Source: Geosiphon pyriformis
Lineage: Eukaryota > Glomeromycota > Glomeromycetes > Archaeosporales > Geosiphonaceae
NCBI GenBank assembly: GCA_016748015.1
Contig: JAAOMT010000302.1
Coordinates: 124,001-188,000, forward strand
Direction: 5' to 3'
DNA: 64,000 nt
Shown: piece after piece, positions 46,386 to 58,439 of the stretch
How positions within the stretch are numbered: the first letter of the stretch is position 1
How the letters are laid out: each line of letters opens with the position of its first letter
The notes under the pieces: generated by a model
What the model was told of the DNA's origin: nothing
The model's database searches: none
What the model saw: only the letters and a program-made list of their open reading frames with translations
Made by a program: the position numbers and the translations under genes

Positions 46386-46879
46386 ATATCTGTTAAAATA
46401 AATTAATATATTTACTTTGAAAAATGATTCCAGCTTGAGAATATCATTATTTTGTTAAGCAATGAATCACATTTTTCTTATCTTTGTCATTTACCGCCAC
46501 AAAAAAATTCTTCCAAATCTTTATGAATGTTCAAGGGATGGAAATTACTCTTTTCATCAAATTCATACATTGTTGAGATTTGTAAAATTCATAAATAAAC
46601 AATGGTGGGATGATTTTAATACTTTCTATGAAAATGGTTCCATTTTATCAATCAACAAAAAAATAATAATCTGTAAATTCTTTATTTGTTAAAATTTAAT
46701 TAATTGAAAATATTTCACTGAGAGAATTTCTGTAATCAATTTTATGTTTCAAAATTCTTTTATTAAATTTGATAAGATACTATCTTCTTGAATCAAAACT
46801 TATTAAATTGATCCATGATTCAGCATTTTCAATTTTTTTTCGGGAAAATTAATTTTTCTCTTGTATACCAGATTGCTAT
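46386..46879. other. spacer between two Fanzor relics
   Basis: A 76-codon plus-strand frame (46,462-46,692) includes NLYECSRDGNYSFHQIHTLL but has no partner exon or family. No terminal repeats were found flanking the relics. Confidence 0.4.
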
Positions 46880-47140
46880 CATTTCAAAAATTTCTCGAGG
46901 AAAAATAATAAGAGGTCTCGAATATGGTTTGTGGTTTAAAGGACGTCAGGGATTTTGGTCAGTTTTGTAAATGTTTCTCATTTCATAGACACACACTGAA
47001 ATCATGATGTAAATGCTGCTCGAAATATAAAAATATCTTCTTGTCTATGAACTCTACTGGTGCCCCATAAGACGGATTTTATCCTCCGCTCGGGGGATGT
47101 GAAGTTTACAGTCCGGTGATTGGCTTCTTCATCATCATCA
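46880..47140 (+). pseudogene. Fanzor relic, copy 5
   Basis: Weak remains of the pre-zinc-ribbon part (46,895-46,960) are followed by TTTCATAG and, in frame, NHDVNAARNIK near 47,002. The end TCTATGAACTCTACTGGTG matches MNSAGG of the others. The tail (ATAAGACGG..TATCCTCC..GGGGGATGTGA, to 47,140) aligns with the tail of copy 2, showing that sequence beyond the coding end is part of the element. Confidence 0.6.
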
Positions 47141-47995
47141 TCATATCTAAATTTAATAAACACGCGTGATTAGATTTTTGACACCATAATAAATAACATA
47201 GAATATTCTTGAATTCCAATAAATCTCGGCTAGATCATATTCCTATCACTTCTTATGCTGATGGGTCTGAAGACGTGTAGATGATTTGCCTTTCTTAGAA
47301 ATTCCATTTTGTTTCATACGATTTTCTCAAAATAATTAATAAGAAAAATTATAAAACGTTTATACCCCAAACAATCTCCAAAAAGTTTTTGCAATAATCA
47401 GGATTGTTACATCATAATTATCATATATATTAAAAACCCCAATCCTCCCAATTCATAAACTCTTTTCAACCCGAAAAAGAGTCGGTCATCGCGGGTATCC
47501 ATGCATGATATTTGTTCACCTGTCATGCATATGATCATCGTTTTTGGCTCACAAAGATTAACGGCCATACACCCAAATAAAATCAAAAGAGTGAAAATTA
47601 TAAAGTTATAGATTGAACGGGAAAATTCTGCTATTTCGTTGTTGCTGTTGTTGTGTGTTGTTGTTGTTGTTGTTTCGTTTAATTATTTAACAAAGTTTCC
47701 ACTTGATCACTTTCCCATTCTTTTCTTCGACAAGGGTCATTCTTTCCATTTATAGCCCGGATGTCCGAGTTTATATAGATTTTAATCATTAGTTATTTCT
47801 TTAAATAGTGTTTAAATTACCAAAGGACAATATATATAAACTTTCTATTCTTTTTTTGATCTCTTTTATAAATATTCTCCTACGTACATCTGCAAAATAT
47901 AAGTTATCTGGTTTTTAGTATTTACCACGACAACGTTGGCTGGTCCAATTTTTTGTGTGTATATACCTTTACACCTCGTGTGTAATGTTATCTTT
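47141..47995. other. spacer with (TTG)n microsatellite
   Basis: A GTTGTT-rich tract lies at about 47,638-47,673. A patch at 47,490-47,570 with TGCATGATAT and CATATGATCATCG is GC-richer and partly palindromic. No gene. Confidence 0.5.
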
Positions 47996-48340
47996 TCATA
48001 ATTCATCAATAAGTTTATCGACAATATCTTTCGCCACAGTTTCCATTAAAGTTGAAACTCTTTTCCGATTCTGTCTCCTTGGTTTTTTCAACGTGGGGAA
48101 GAATTGATTTTCATCAGTCGTTTCCTTTTTCTCTAGAGTCTTTCTAAAAAATAAATTCTCACCCTCACCCTCACTCTCACTCTCACTCTCACATAACAAA
48201 ACCCCTTCTCTTGCTGTAATCAAAAGATTACTCTCCTTGCTCGGTTTGACCGGTTCAAACTTTTGCAAAAGGAAAAAGAATCGAAACGTTATAAGAAGGC
48301 GGCCTTTAGCGCTAGCTACTAATTGATGCGATAAACTCTA
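47996..48340 (-). CDS. small charged protein, unknown
   Basis: An open frame from about 48,340 to the stop at 47,996 reads KFEPVKPSKESNLLITAREG, a Glu/Ser repeat (CESESESEGEGENLFF), then a basic part (LKKPRRQNRKRVS) and a helical end (ETVAKDIVDKLIDEL). The charge pattern and NLS-like cluster suggest a small nuclear or nucleolar protein. No ATG lies at the start of the frame. A TTTCTCTTTAG acceptor near 48,342 suggests that the first exon is upstream, in the roughly 170-base space shared with the divergent membrane-protein gene. The Glu/Ser stretch comes from a CTCTCA repeat. Family not recognised. Confidence 0.5.
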
Positions 48341-48513
48341 AAGAGAAACGATATATTAACAAAGTACAACCATACCCCAAAGCAATTGTGGTTGTTGGAA
48401 TTTACAAACCGAAATCTCAAATTTTTAACTACAAATCCAAAGGAAGGCTTACCTGTTCTAAAACAGAACAGGTTTATTTTTTGACCATTCTTGAGCTTTT
48501 ATTAAAAAAGACG

Positions 48514-49892
48514 ATGATTTATCAAAATTCAGCTCGTTACGCAGTCGCTATTATATCAATTTTATTCATTGTAGGTGTTATAATTTAGAAATAAAAAAAT
48601 TTAGTTTCTTCTTTTTCAACCAAGTAACCCGGTCGAATCATTTCTTTTATTAGTCATGGTGCACTTTAATATCTGTTCGTACTTTTCTAAAAAATAATGG
48701 TGAGCATTTTCAACATTGTCACTGGAAAATTTAAATCAAAAAGTTAATAATCTAACTCTCAATCACAAAATTACAGAAGTCGTATACCACTTGTCAGGTT
48801 TTTATCTGTTGGTTTATGCGGCAATATATACTATTTTTGCACCTTTTGGTGTTGCCGGGATTCTTGGTGCTTTACACGTGAGTTAATTTGATTTTTTAAT
48901 GATTACTTTAGTTCAAGTTAATTTAAAATCTCACTCGTCCTAATTTTTTTAAACCAGCGAAAGAAGACATTGATTCGAGGGTTTCTTTATCAATATTGGG
49001 TCGGTTTAATCCTGTTCACTGCTATTAACATTGTTAATGTACTCTTGGCACATAAGTGGGAACAAAAAACACGTCTTTCTTGTCAACAAGATAACCACAG
49101 CGATGCGTTTTGTGCAAAAAAAGTAAAAGACACACAATTAGCCAGTCTTGTATTTACCTCTATGCAAAGCATTACAATGGTGAGTTTCTTTCTATTCTTT
49201 GGGTGATCTTATTTAATATAAAGTGGCGATTCTACATGTTAATTTTTTTCAAAATCGATTAGGGAATTTGTGGGATTATTTTGCTCATTTGTGGCAGGCG
49301 TGAATTCCAAGATATTAAAATCGACGAAGAAACGACTGACCTATTGGAAAAACAAATATTCGCCTCGAAAAACGATAATGGTTTACTTTCTGTACCACAA
49401 AAAGTTTACAGAGAACCAGATGACGCCAAATCTGATTACACGTATTGGAAATCGAATAATTATCCCAACAAAGCTGAGGATTTACTATCTCGCAAACCCA
49501 GTTTTACCTCACATGCTTTGAGCCGTCAGCCTACGAATACAAAAAAAATTAATGTTCAACAAAGCCGAGGTCTAAATCGAAGTGCTACAACTGCAAGTCA
49601 TTATTACAGCACTTATTCAACTCGCAGCGGCCCCCCTATTCAAACAATGAACTTTGGTCCTGTAGCTGTCCCAAAACGCGCTTTTTCCACGCGTACATAT
49701 CAAACACCACATTTTGAACAGAACAGTTTGTATCGTGCAGCTCCAGCGGCAGCGTCAATTCATCAAAAATCTCGGCCGTCGTCACCCAATTTTTTTGAAA
49801 ATAAAGCTCAATGTGACGACTACAATAATTATTGGCAGCCAAAAGTTGCAAAAACGTTGGCCAGCGATCTCACAAGGAAAGGTTTGTACTGA
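48514..49892 (+). CDS. four-pass membrane protein with disordered cytosolic tail
   Basis: Exons 48,514-48,574, 48,777-48,877, 48,958-49,179 and 49,263-49,892 join in frame to 337 residues. All introns are GT-AG, and intron 1 has a branch-like CTAAC. Four hydrophobic segments are seen: AVAIISILFIV (residues 10-20), LLVYAAIYTIFAPFGVAGIL (about 30-50), VGLILFTAINIVNVLLA (about 65-82) and SITMGICGIILLICG (about 123-140). The third and fourth are separated by a Cys-containing loop (SCQQDNHSDAFC), a layout like small tetraspan proteins. The last 190 residues are polar and Ser/Thr/Tyr-rich with scattered basic residues, probably cytosolic. I recognise no named family. The start is the in-frame ATG nearest the first membrane segment; a longer frame from 48,388 is possible. 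Confidence 0.75.
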
Positions 49893-50730
49893 AACTGAAT
49901 TCACCTAATGATGGTTTCGGCAAATATTATGTCTCTTTAGATAGTCTGTTAGCTAAAAACTGCTGAAGAACTATAATTCATCCCTAAACGTCGTGTCAGC
50001 TGAACAAATAAAACAAAAAATATCTTTGACACGTCATCCCTTTATCCCTCAAAATGTATTTATAACACTCCATCTCTTGATTATAACAATGTACAGCAAA
50101 CTCATTAACGTCTTGTAACAAAATTATTGAAATGAAAATCTATAAAAGTCAAAGTGTCAAATGATGCAAAAAATATAAAAAAACCCGTGGTTCTATCAAA
50201 AATTAAATTCCACATCAATTTGAGTGACTCAAAATAACCATTAAACCATATCATAAATAATTAAATTTATGCTATTGATAATCTTGAAAAAAACTAAATA
50301 TTGTTCGAGTTTAAAATATTCAGCATCTTTACACATGGCCTTGCATGTAGGCATAAGTTGATTGTAGTTGAATTTCTGAAACACTCCTGCATACATTGAA
50401 GCATCACAGATTGGCTATTTTGCAAATCGCTGAATTGTATATATATTTAACGTCAACTTCAATGACTCACCGATTCAAAAATCATGCAATTTTATTTTTA
50501 GAAAAGATATTGCCAAATTTTTTTTTGCCAAATTTCAGAGTTGTAAAAATTTAAATCGCTTTTAGATTTCAAAAATTGCCCAAATCCCAAAAAGGGAGAA
50601 TAATTCTTGATTTAAGATATTGAACCAATGTTAAATTAAAAGTTTTTTTGTCCAACCCCAATAATAGAAGTCGAAATTATTGTTTTCGAAAAATTACGAA
50701 ATTAATGGAAAAGGCTAATTGAATAAAATT
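49893..50730. other. spacer between convergent genes
   Basis: 3' regions of the membrane-protein gene and the regulator gene. No coding frame or element recognised. Confidence 0.5.
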
Positions 50731-52834
50731 TTAAGGGACAGACATTCTTCTTTCAAGCGATTCCAGTCTAGCCTTCAAGGTACTCAAGACGTCAAAGTAA
50801 CTTTTATCTTCTCCTTCATTTAAGGATGTAGCCGATAAAGGTGGGCTAAAGGCACCGGCTGATGAAAGATGAATATGGCGAGCGTAAGGTGATCCTGAAC
50901 TGCTACTGCCACTGACACTTTCAGCAGTAGATCGATGAGGGTAACCCATATTATGGCTGTTTGTATGAATATCGCTTAGACCTCCATCATGTTCAAGAGG
51001 TGGACTAAGGCTCATCCTGACAACAGTTGAATTCTTCATTTCACCTTCGATCTTGGTAATTCTTTTTTCAAGGGTCATTAAATCTTTGACGACCTCTCGC
51101 TGCATGTCTCTAAAATGACTGTGTACGAGACTCTCAATCATGGTGCCTGAAGTTTGAAGAGTCTGCAACAAAGTGGAAGTTTTTCGAATCTGATCATTTA
51201 GAGTAGACTTCAAATTTCGACTTTCAGCAAGGGTATCATAAAAGGAATCAAATGTATTTATAAAAGATTCCTTATTAATTCGGTCAGCATGTGTTAATTC
51301 GTGCGATTTTGCCATATATGAGGATGATCGTGAACCACCAAAGGGCCGGAATTCAACGTTTTGAGGTGAAATAAGACCATTGATACTTGCATTTGTAGAA
51401 GCCGAATGCAAACTATGGGTTCGATGTGCTGGGTGGTATCCAAAGTCAGAGTTTGATAATCCATTATCAGTACCATTAACTCTCGTCCTAGACTTATTTG
51501 CTATTGTAGGACTAATTGGAGTGGTAATGGAGGAGTTTCGTTTCAAGTTGGATGTATTTGGTGAAAGACTATCATGTGGAGATCCTGAAGTGCTGATGAG
51601 ATTTTGAGCATTATAAGGTGGAGCAAATACACTAAGGTTTCTTGAGTTACGATTATTTCTAGATCTTTGATGAGTTGGTCTCTTGGGTAAAGTGGCTGAA
51701 GAGCTACCCAAATTTTTTCTGTCAACTCCATTTTGTTGTTGCTGTGCTTGTTGTCTTGCTTCAATAATTGCCTTCTGTTGTTCTTTCAACTTTAAAGTAC
51801 TACGAACCTTTTCCATCACTTCAGGGTCATTAGTAACCTTTATGCTGTTGGAAGTGATGGTAGAAACTGCACAACGTCTTCTCTTTCTCATTCTTGAATC
51901 ATCATCAATTAGAGCAGATAAATCGGCAGTGGCCTCATGTGGTGAGAAAGGAGAATGAGATGACCTCGGAAAGTTTTTAGGAGAAACTGGCTTGGAGTTA
52001 TCACTTCCCAAATATGAAGTGGATGGCTCTTGTTTGATTAAAATTTCTCCCCTGAAAATAAAATAAAATAAAAAATGAGTTTCAAATTTTACAATCACTG
52101 AAAATATCTCGCTATTGACTTTGCCAGACTTACCGGTCTGATCTATTAGGGGAAGCAATCGGTTCGACTGGAGAAGCCACTTTTGACCCATATATTTGTT
52201 CATTGCTAGAATTACAATTATCAAGAACTTCCTCCACAGACATTCGCTTTCTTATATTGCCCAAAGCTGGAGGATTGAGGCGGTCAGAAGGTAAAAATTT
52301 ATGATTGGAATTTGTACAGTCTTCCTTTGGAGCAGGCGTAAATGATTCCAAAGGGGATAATGATTTACTTTTGGAGTTACTAGCAATAAACTCAAATTCT
52401 CCCTCAATGAAAGGGACTCGAGTAATTGAAACACTGTTTAATAGGCAATCTGCCATTCCTGAAAGTATTTCTAATTTACTTAATTTGCAAAATTCTGCTA
52501 GCAAATGATTGCCAAGGCGAGTTGCTGTATTGCTCAATGCGTTAGCAGATAGGTAAATATCACCAGACTCTTCATAAAAACAAGAACCTTCAGTGGCAAA
52601 GAATTTTTGTGGTATCTTTCCAGAATTATAAATATATCCAACGCTTGACTCAAAAAATATCCTATCAATGTCCCTCAAACGATAGAAAGGTTTTTGCGTT
52701 CCTTTTATAGTTGAGATCATTTGTGATGATGAATTTTGTTCCAACGATGACATGAAGTTTTCCCAAGGGAAAAGGTATAGACAAAAAGGCTGCTGGTTGG
52801 CGTAAACACCAAGCATTATTCGACTGACTTGCAT
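50731..52834 (-). CDS. probable nuclear regulator with C-terminal coiled coil, unnamed
   Basis: Exons 52,834-52,134 and 52,051-50,731 (intron GTAAGT to TTTTCAG, 82 bases) give 673 residues. The first 150 residues look folded (from MQVSRIMLGVYANQQPFCLY to FIEGEFEF). The middle is Ser/Pro/Asn-rich and carries an NLS-like RMRKRRRC, a Gln-rich helix (KEQQKAIIEARQQAQQQQ) and an SUMO-site-like LIKQEP just after the splice junction. A helical region (ESFINTFDSFYDTLAESRNL, then TLEKRITKIEGEM) should form a coiled coil. A short leucine-rich helix (LKARLESLERRMSV) closes the protein. This build suggests a transcription or signalling regulator, but I cannot name the family. A frame five codons longer would need a TTG start. 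Confidence 0.75.
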
Positions 52835-53538
52835 GATGTATTTTGCCAAAGGAGGGTATTAGAAAATAGTTGGAATTCGGCGAAATTTAATGGATTAAAG
52901 GGATAGGATATGCTGATAAACAGCGATTTAGTGACGGATAAAAGGGGTGATTTCTAAAAGAAAGGACGAAATTGTGTAGATTTCGACGAGTAAAGAGAAA
53001 TGAATAAAAGGAAATTTATCAGTCGAAAAGGTTGGCGTTTGGTTAAATAAGAAGGCTCAAAAGGAGATTTCCAAAAGAGCCACCACACAGTATGGTAAAA
53101 CTAACCAATAATAGCTGAAGCAGGTGCTCGACTGATAAGTTTACAAACAAAAAAAGAATGTAAGGTATAATAAGAGCGTTTTGATATTGAGTAAGGAAGT
53201 AACAGCGTTTTGTTGAATTGGCTGCCAAAGTCCATTTTCGGCTCCTCAAAAAGTAAATTCTCGTAATCATTCGGGGACTTTGTTCGGACAGTTAATAATC
53301 AGATTAACTGAGGCGTACCACAGTTAATATTATCTTGTGCATCAGGATTTTTATCAGTGTTTCATTTCATGTTGGAATAATGATAACGGATAATATGTTA
53401 TTTTTGGTATTAATGCAAAGACTCCTAAAGGGGGTTTAATGAAAATTGTGAAACTTGCATCACAACTATCCGAAAATTTATTGTAGAATTGAAACACAAA
53501 GGGACATTTAATTTATGCGGAGAAATATTATCAAACAA
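52835..53538. other. upstream region of the regulator gene
   Basis: GC-richer than most spacers near 52,850-53,050, as expected of a promoter and leader. No clear TATA box. The minus-strand frame at 53,043-53,270 is not supported. Confidence 0.45.
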
Positions 53539-55647
53539 ACTTAGGATTATGATTCAAAACTATATTTGGGTTTTTGAAAAATAGGGAGAAAAGTTGAAGT
53601 TTGATATCAATGAGAAAGCTTACATCATGAAGGCAAAGGGTGATTTCTGAGACAATACTAACGTTAAATTAGTAGAAAAACGTTGCAAACGAAAGATGGG
53701 TAAGGATTTTTGATTCAAAAATATATTTATTGTGAAAAAAAATACTTAAATATTTCTGCAGAATTGATAATTAATATTAAAATATGTTTTTAATCTCAGT
53801 CGAGCTTATTGATTTCAAATGAATCTGAATTTTAGCAGAATAAATGGCAATTTGAAACATTGAACCGGGGTTGTTTACTATTTCTTTGTTTTACAAGCAA
53901 AGGATATAAAAATTTAATATACCCAGGAAACACTGCTACATGAAGATCAAGGATCTCCCAAAATATATTTTTTGGAGGAATACCAAGTGAAGGGTATACA
54001 AACGCCGGGATCAATGAAGACTGCATGGAGGGGCTGTCTGCTTAGGTTTTGCGTGCTTGTTTATGTGTCTCATAGACCCAGGAAAACGTCCATTAATTTT
54101 CCCGTCTGTGTATAGGGCCACTTATTGCTTCTGCCCTTTGTTTCGAAGTGGAAAGGCCATACCACGCGTTCATCCTTTTTAAAATTGAAATTTTTGGTCT
54201 TAAATTTGTTTATCGATGTGCATTGACGAAGTGTGAAGCCAAACCTAAGCAGTCTCGTAAGGCATGCCAAGACGGATGACGGCTTTATAAAACTTTTCTT
54301 CCCCCAAAGCCGAAACATCATCAAAAAGAATACGTCTTTGCTGAAATGCCATAGGCTTCAACTATTTCTTTGCTTCTTTAACACAACATCTTTTGTTCCA
54401 CCTCACCACAGTATTAAAGGCAAATCTCTCCAATCCATACATCGCTTCATTAACTGCTTCTGACGGTGGTTGGGATACACCTTGAACAGCAACGTGGGGC
54501 TGATAGTTTCTCGCGAGCATAAATGTTGCCATTGCCTCGGTTTTCATCTTGCATTTTTTGCTTGTTTCGGAGTTCTCATCTATATTTAGCTGTTCGTCTG
54601 CGGATAAAGACGCTGTTAATGGAAAGAATATCTTGGTAGAGTTTGTATTCGTTGGAGGTTTTATCATCGAAAAGAACCACGAGCTTTGCAGAATTGAGGA
54701 AAAGTTGAGGGCAAAGTGGCAGTGACGGTTGTGATGGATAACCACAATTTTCGAGACCACTATACAACTCGTAGGTTGGAATTTGAGAGAAGAGCCGCTT
54801 TTGTCGGCCAAGATCCTCTTTTTTATTGGCACTAGAGACACAGGCATATCTTAGTAGTGGCGGTGTTAATGGCTGCATTTTGGGAAGTTAGTGGGGGAAA
54901 AACGAAAGAGTGTGCAGACAAGTACATGGAGATGGGAGTATTTATTGTCATGAATTTGAACCTCATATGCATTAATCAGTAGTTGATAAGATCAGTCTCT
55001 GTTTCGGTGTCTATTTCTAAAGGACGAATATATCTTTTGAAATCTATTTTCCAACATTTAAATTTGTGGTGTATAAAAAGGCCCGCCCCAAATATTATTC
55101 CCCTCCCAATACTGAACTCTTTTATAATTTTCAAACTAAATGATAAGCTACTCGCAAAAGCTGATGACTTGGATAATAATAAAAGATTCCTGGAAATTAC
55201 TAATATTATTTTTCGGAATTTGTCAAGGAGATAATACCTATATTTAAAAGAAAAATGTGTCGATGTGGGGGCGGTTTAGAAACAATAGTGATGGTAATTC
55301 AGGAAAAAATATTCAGAAACCCATTACTTGATTCTTAACACCAAAATGCAGTATATTTTATCCCCCAAGTTGAACTCGGGCAAGAAACTGCATTTTAGAG
55401 CAGAGCCCTCATTCCGTTATCAGATCATCAGGCGTTAATTATATTTCTGTCCTCGGATAAAATATTTACTTGATGGAATTTTTTCTACTTTCAAAAACAT
55501 TGTCCGATTTTACGCGATTATTTGGAAGGTAACAAGCGGAGAGATGATAGCGGAGGATTGGATGGAGTTAGATCTCGGATCAAATAACGGATGCTACCCT
55601 AGAAAAGAGCCTTTGACTATGTTTCTCGTAGGAATCTTCCAAGGTAG
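53539..55647. repeat. 2,109 bp segment, left copy at N gap
   Basis: Identical, as far as I can read, to 55,668-57,776, with a constant offset of 2,129 bases. It stops exactly at the N run. It contains uncertain small frames on the minus strand and the beginning of the Hsp70-like relic near 55,540-55,647. Best explained as an unmerged overlap of two contigs. Confidence 0.9.
54362..54878 (-). CDS. small open frames, uncertain gene (left copy)
   Basis: Two overlapping frames start with ATG: 54,878-54,576 (100 codons, with LTPPLLRYACVSSANKKEDL) and 54,847-54,362 (161 codons, ending AFNTVVRWNKRCCVKEAKK). The first looks protein-like in its first 80 residues and the second in its last 80 (DEQLNIDENSETSKK, then MLARNYQPHVAVQGV). 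One gene with a splice or frameshift near 54,600 would combine the good halves, but I see no clean GT-AG pair. Base composition is less AT-rich than the surroundings. Family unknown. Confidence 0.35.
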
Positions 55648-55667
55648 NNNNNNNNNNNNNNNNNNNN
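55648..55667. other. assembly gap, 20 N
   Basis: Exactly 20 unknown bases, flanked on both sides by the same 2,109 bp segment. Confidence 0.95.
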
Positions 55668-57776
55668 ACTTAGGATTATGATTCAAAACTATATTTGGGT
55701 TTTTGAAAAATAGGGAGAAAAGTTGAAGTTTGATATCAATGAGAAAGCTTACATCATGAAGGCAAAGGGTGATTTCTGAGACAATACTAACGTTAAATTA
55801 GTAGAAAAACGTTGCAAACGAAAGATGGGTAAGGATTTTTGATTCAAAAATATATTTATTGTGAAAAAAAATACTTAAATATTTCTGCAGAATTGATAAT
55901 TAATATTAAAATATGTTTTTAATCTCAGTCGAGCTTATTGATTTCAAATGAATCTGAATTTTAGCAGAATAAATGGCAATTTGAAACATTGAACCGGGGT
56001 TGTTTACTATTTCTTTGTTTTACAAGCAAAGGATATAAAAATTTAATATACCCAGGAAACACTGCTACATGAAGATCAAGGATCTCCCAAAATATATTTT
56101 TTGGAGGAATACCAAGTGAAGGGTATACAAACGCCGGGATCAATGAAGACTGCATGGAGGGGCTGTCTGCTTAGGTTTTGCGTGCTTGTTTATGTGTCTC
56201 ATAGACCCAGGAAAACGTCCATTAATTTTCCCGTCTGTGTATAGGGCCACTTATTGCTTCTGCCCTTTGTTTCGAAGTGGAAAGGCCATACCACGCGTTC
56301 ATCCTTTTTAAAATTGAAATTTTTGGTCTTAAATTTGTTTATCGATGTGCATTGACGAAGTGTGAAGCCAAACCTAAGCAGTCTCGTAAGGCATGCCAAG
56401 ACGGATGACGGCTTTATAAAACTTTTCTTCCCCCAAAGCCGAAACATCATCAAAAAGAATACGTCTTTGCTGAAATGCCATAGGCTTCAACTATTTCTTT
56501 GCTTCTTTAACACAACATCTTTTGTTCCACCTCACCACAGTATTAAAGGCAAATCTCTCCAATCCATACATCGCTTCATTAACTGCTTCTGACGGTGGTT
56601 GGGATACACCTTGAACAGCAACGTGGGGCTGATAGTTTCTCGCGAGCATAAATGTTGCCATTGCCTCGGTTTTCATCTTGCATTTTTTGCTTGTTTCGGA
56701 GTTCTCATCTATATTTAGCTGTTCGTCTGCGGATAAAGACGCTGTTAATGGAAAGAATATCTTGGTAGAGTTTGTATTCGTTGGAGGTTTTATCATCGAA
56801 AAGAACCACGAGCTTTGCAGAATTGAGGAAAAGTTGAGGGCAAAGTGGCAGTGACGGTTGTGATGGATAACCACAATTTTCGAGACCACTATACAACTCG
56901 TAGGTTGGAATTTGAGAGAAGAGCCGCTTTTGTCGGCCAAGATCCTCTTTTTTATTGGCACTAGAGACACAGGCATATCTTAGTAGTGGCGGTGTTAATG
57001 GCTGCATTTTGGGAAGTTAGTGGGGGAAAAACGAAAGAGTGTGCAGACAAGTACATGGAGATGGGAGTATTTATTGTCATGAATTTGAACCTCATATGCA
57101 TTAATCAGTAGTTGATAAGATCAGTCTCTGTTTCGGTGTCTATTTCTAAAGGACGAATATATCTTTTGAAATCTATTTTCCAACATTTAAATTTGTGGTG
57201 TATAAAAAGGCCCGCCCCAAATATTATTCCCCTCCCAATACTGAACTCTTTTATAATTTTCAAACTAAATGATAAGCTACTCGCAAAAGCTGATGACTTG
57301 GATAATAATAAAAGATTCCTGGAAATTACTAATATTATTTTTCGGAATTTGTCAAGGAGATAATACCTATATTTAAAAGAAAAATGTGTCGATGTGGGGG
57401 CGGTTTAGAAACAATAGTGATGGTAATTCAGGAAAAAATATTCAGAAACCCATTACTTGATTCTTAACACCAAAATGCAGTATATTTTATCCCCCAAGTT
57501 GAACTCGGGCAAGAAACTGCATTTTAGAGCAGAGCCCTCATTCCGTTATCAGATCATCAGGCGTTAATTATATTTCTGTCCTCGGATAAAATATTTACTT
57601 GATGGAATTTTTTCTACTTTCAAAAACATTGTCCGATTTTACGCGATTATTTGGAAGGTAACAAGCGGAGAGATGATAGCGGAGGATTGGATGGAGTTAG
57701 ATCTCGGATCAAATAACGGATGCTACCCTAGAAAAGAGCCTTTGACTATGTTTCTCGTAGGAATCTTCCAAGGTAG
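55668..57776. repeat. 2,109 bp segment, right copy at N gap
   Basis: Same content as 53,539-55,647. It begins ACTTAGGATTATG directly after the N run and continues past 57,776 into unique sequence that completes the Hsp70-like relic, so this is the copy to keep when annotating the right side. Confidence 0.9.
56491..57007 (-). CDS. small open frames, uncertain gene (right copy)
   Basis: Exact copy of the frames at 54,362-54,878. Should be counted once. Confidence 0.35.
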
Positions 57777-58100
57777 TGTCCCGAACTTGACAACCAATGC
57801 TACAGTAGTTAAAGGAGCTGTCGCGTATGGATTGAATATAGAAACTGTGCGTACACGTACACTCCCACGTTTGGGAATTCGGGAACGGGCAAGGTTTGAA
57901 ATAGCTATAGTTTTGTTTTTGAGAAATTATCTTTCAATTTCATTACAAAATTTGTTATTCCTTCTTTTGTACAAAAGCAGATGGCCCGATCTTTAAGTTT
58001 GAAAAATTCGCTGGACGTGATACGAAATCGAAGTGAATAACCTGGTTTTGAAAAACAAAGATCCACCTATTTCAAAGTATATTATACGCCTATGGCATAC
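57640..58100 (+). pseudogene. decayed Hsp70-family C-terminal half, second relic
   Basis: MIAEDWMELDL, KEPLTMFLVG and VKGAVAYGLNIETVRTRTL run in one frame from 57,673, giving the phosphate-loop strand and the VxGAxxYGLN helix typical of HSPA12/Hsp70-like ATPases of mycorrhizal fungi. The frame then turns into A/T-rich noise. Farther on, FEKFAGRDTK and sequence equivalent to FKVYYTPMA (58,060-58,095) appear in other frames. The piece between MFLVG and VKGAV is shortened. It is the same family and decay stage as the relic at 6.1-6.7 kb, and the similarity of the two continues about 50 bases past the coding part. Confidence 0.65.
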
Positions 58101-58439
58101 GTAAATAGCAGAACGGGTATTATTTAGACTCATTGTGAGGTTTATTTTATATTGATTCTTTTTTGCCCTAGTTGTAAAAGCACGAAATAAACTTTGTGGA
58201 AAATGGATAGTTTTACCAGTTAGAAAATTTAATGGTACAATACGGGCGCATTCTTTACTAATCGAGTATCCTCGCGTGAAAAAACAACTAAATTTTATAT
58301 TCTAAATACTCAGCAAACAAATAAACCAGGAAATATGGTTTCAATGGTGTGATAGCTACCCAGGTCAGAATAAATTTAAATCAATTAGAGTTTTGCAATG
58401 ATTTATTAAGATTTAAAGCCTAGGATTTTTAGCTAAGTA

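Noticed and set aside
46462-46692. 76-codon frame between two Fanzor relics
   Set aside because: Some protein-like texture, but no family, no splice partners and no promoter. Not enough for a gene call.
53539-57776. A recent perfect 2.1 kb tandem duplication with two gene copies
   Set aside because: Both copies abut the 20-N gap exactly, so an unmerged contig overlap is the simpler reading.
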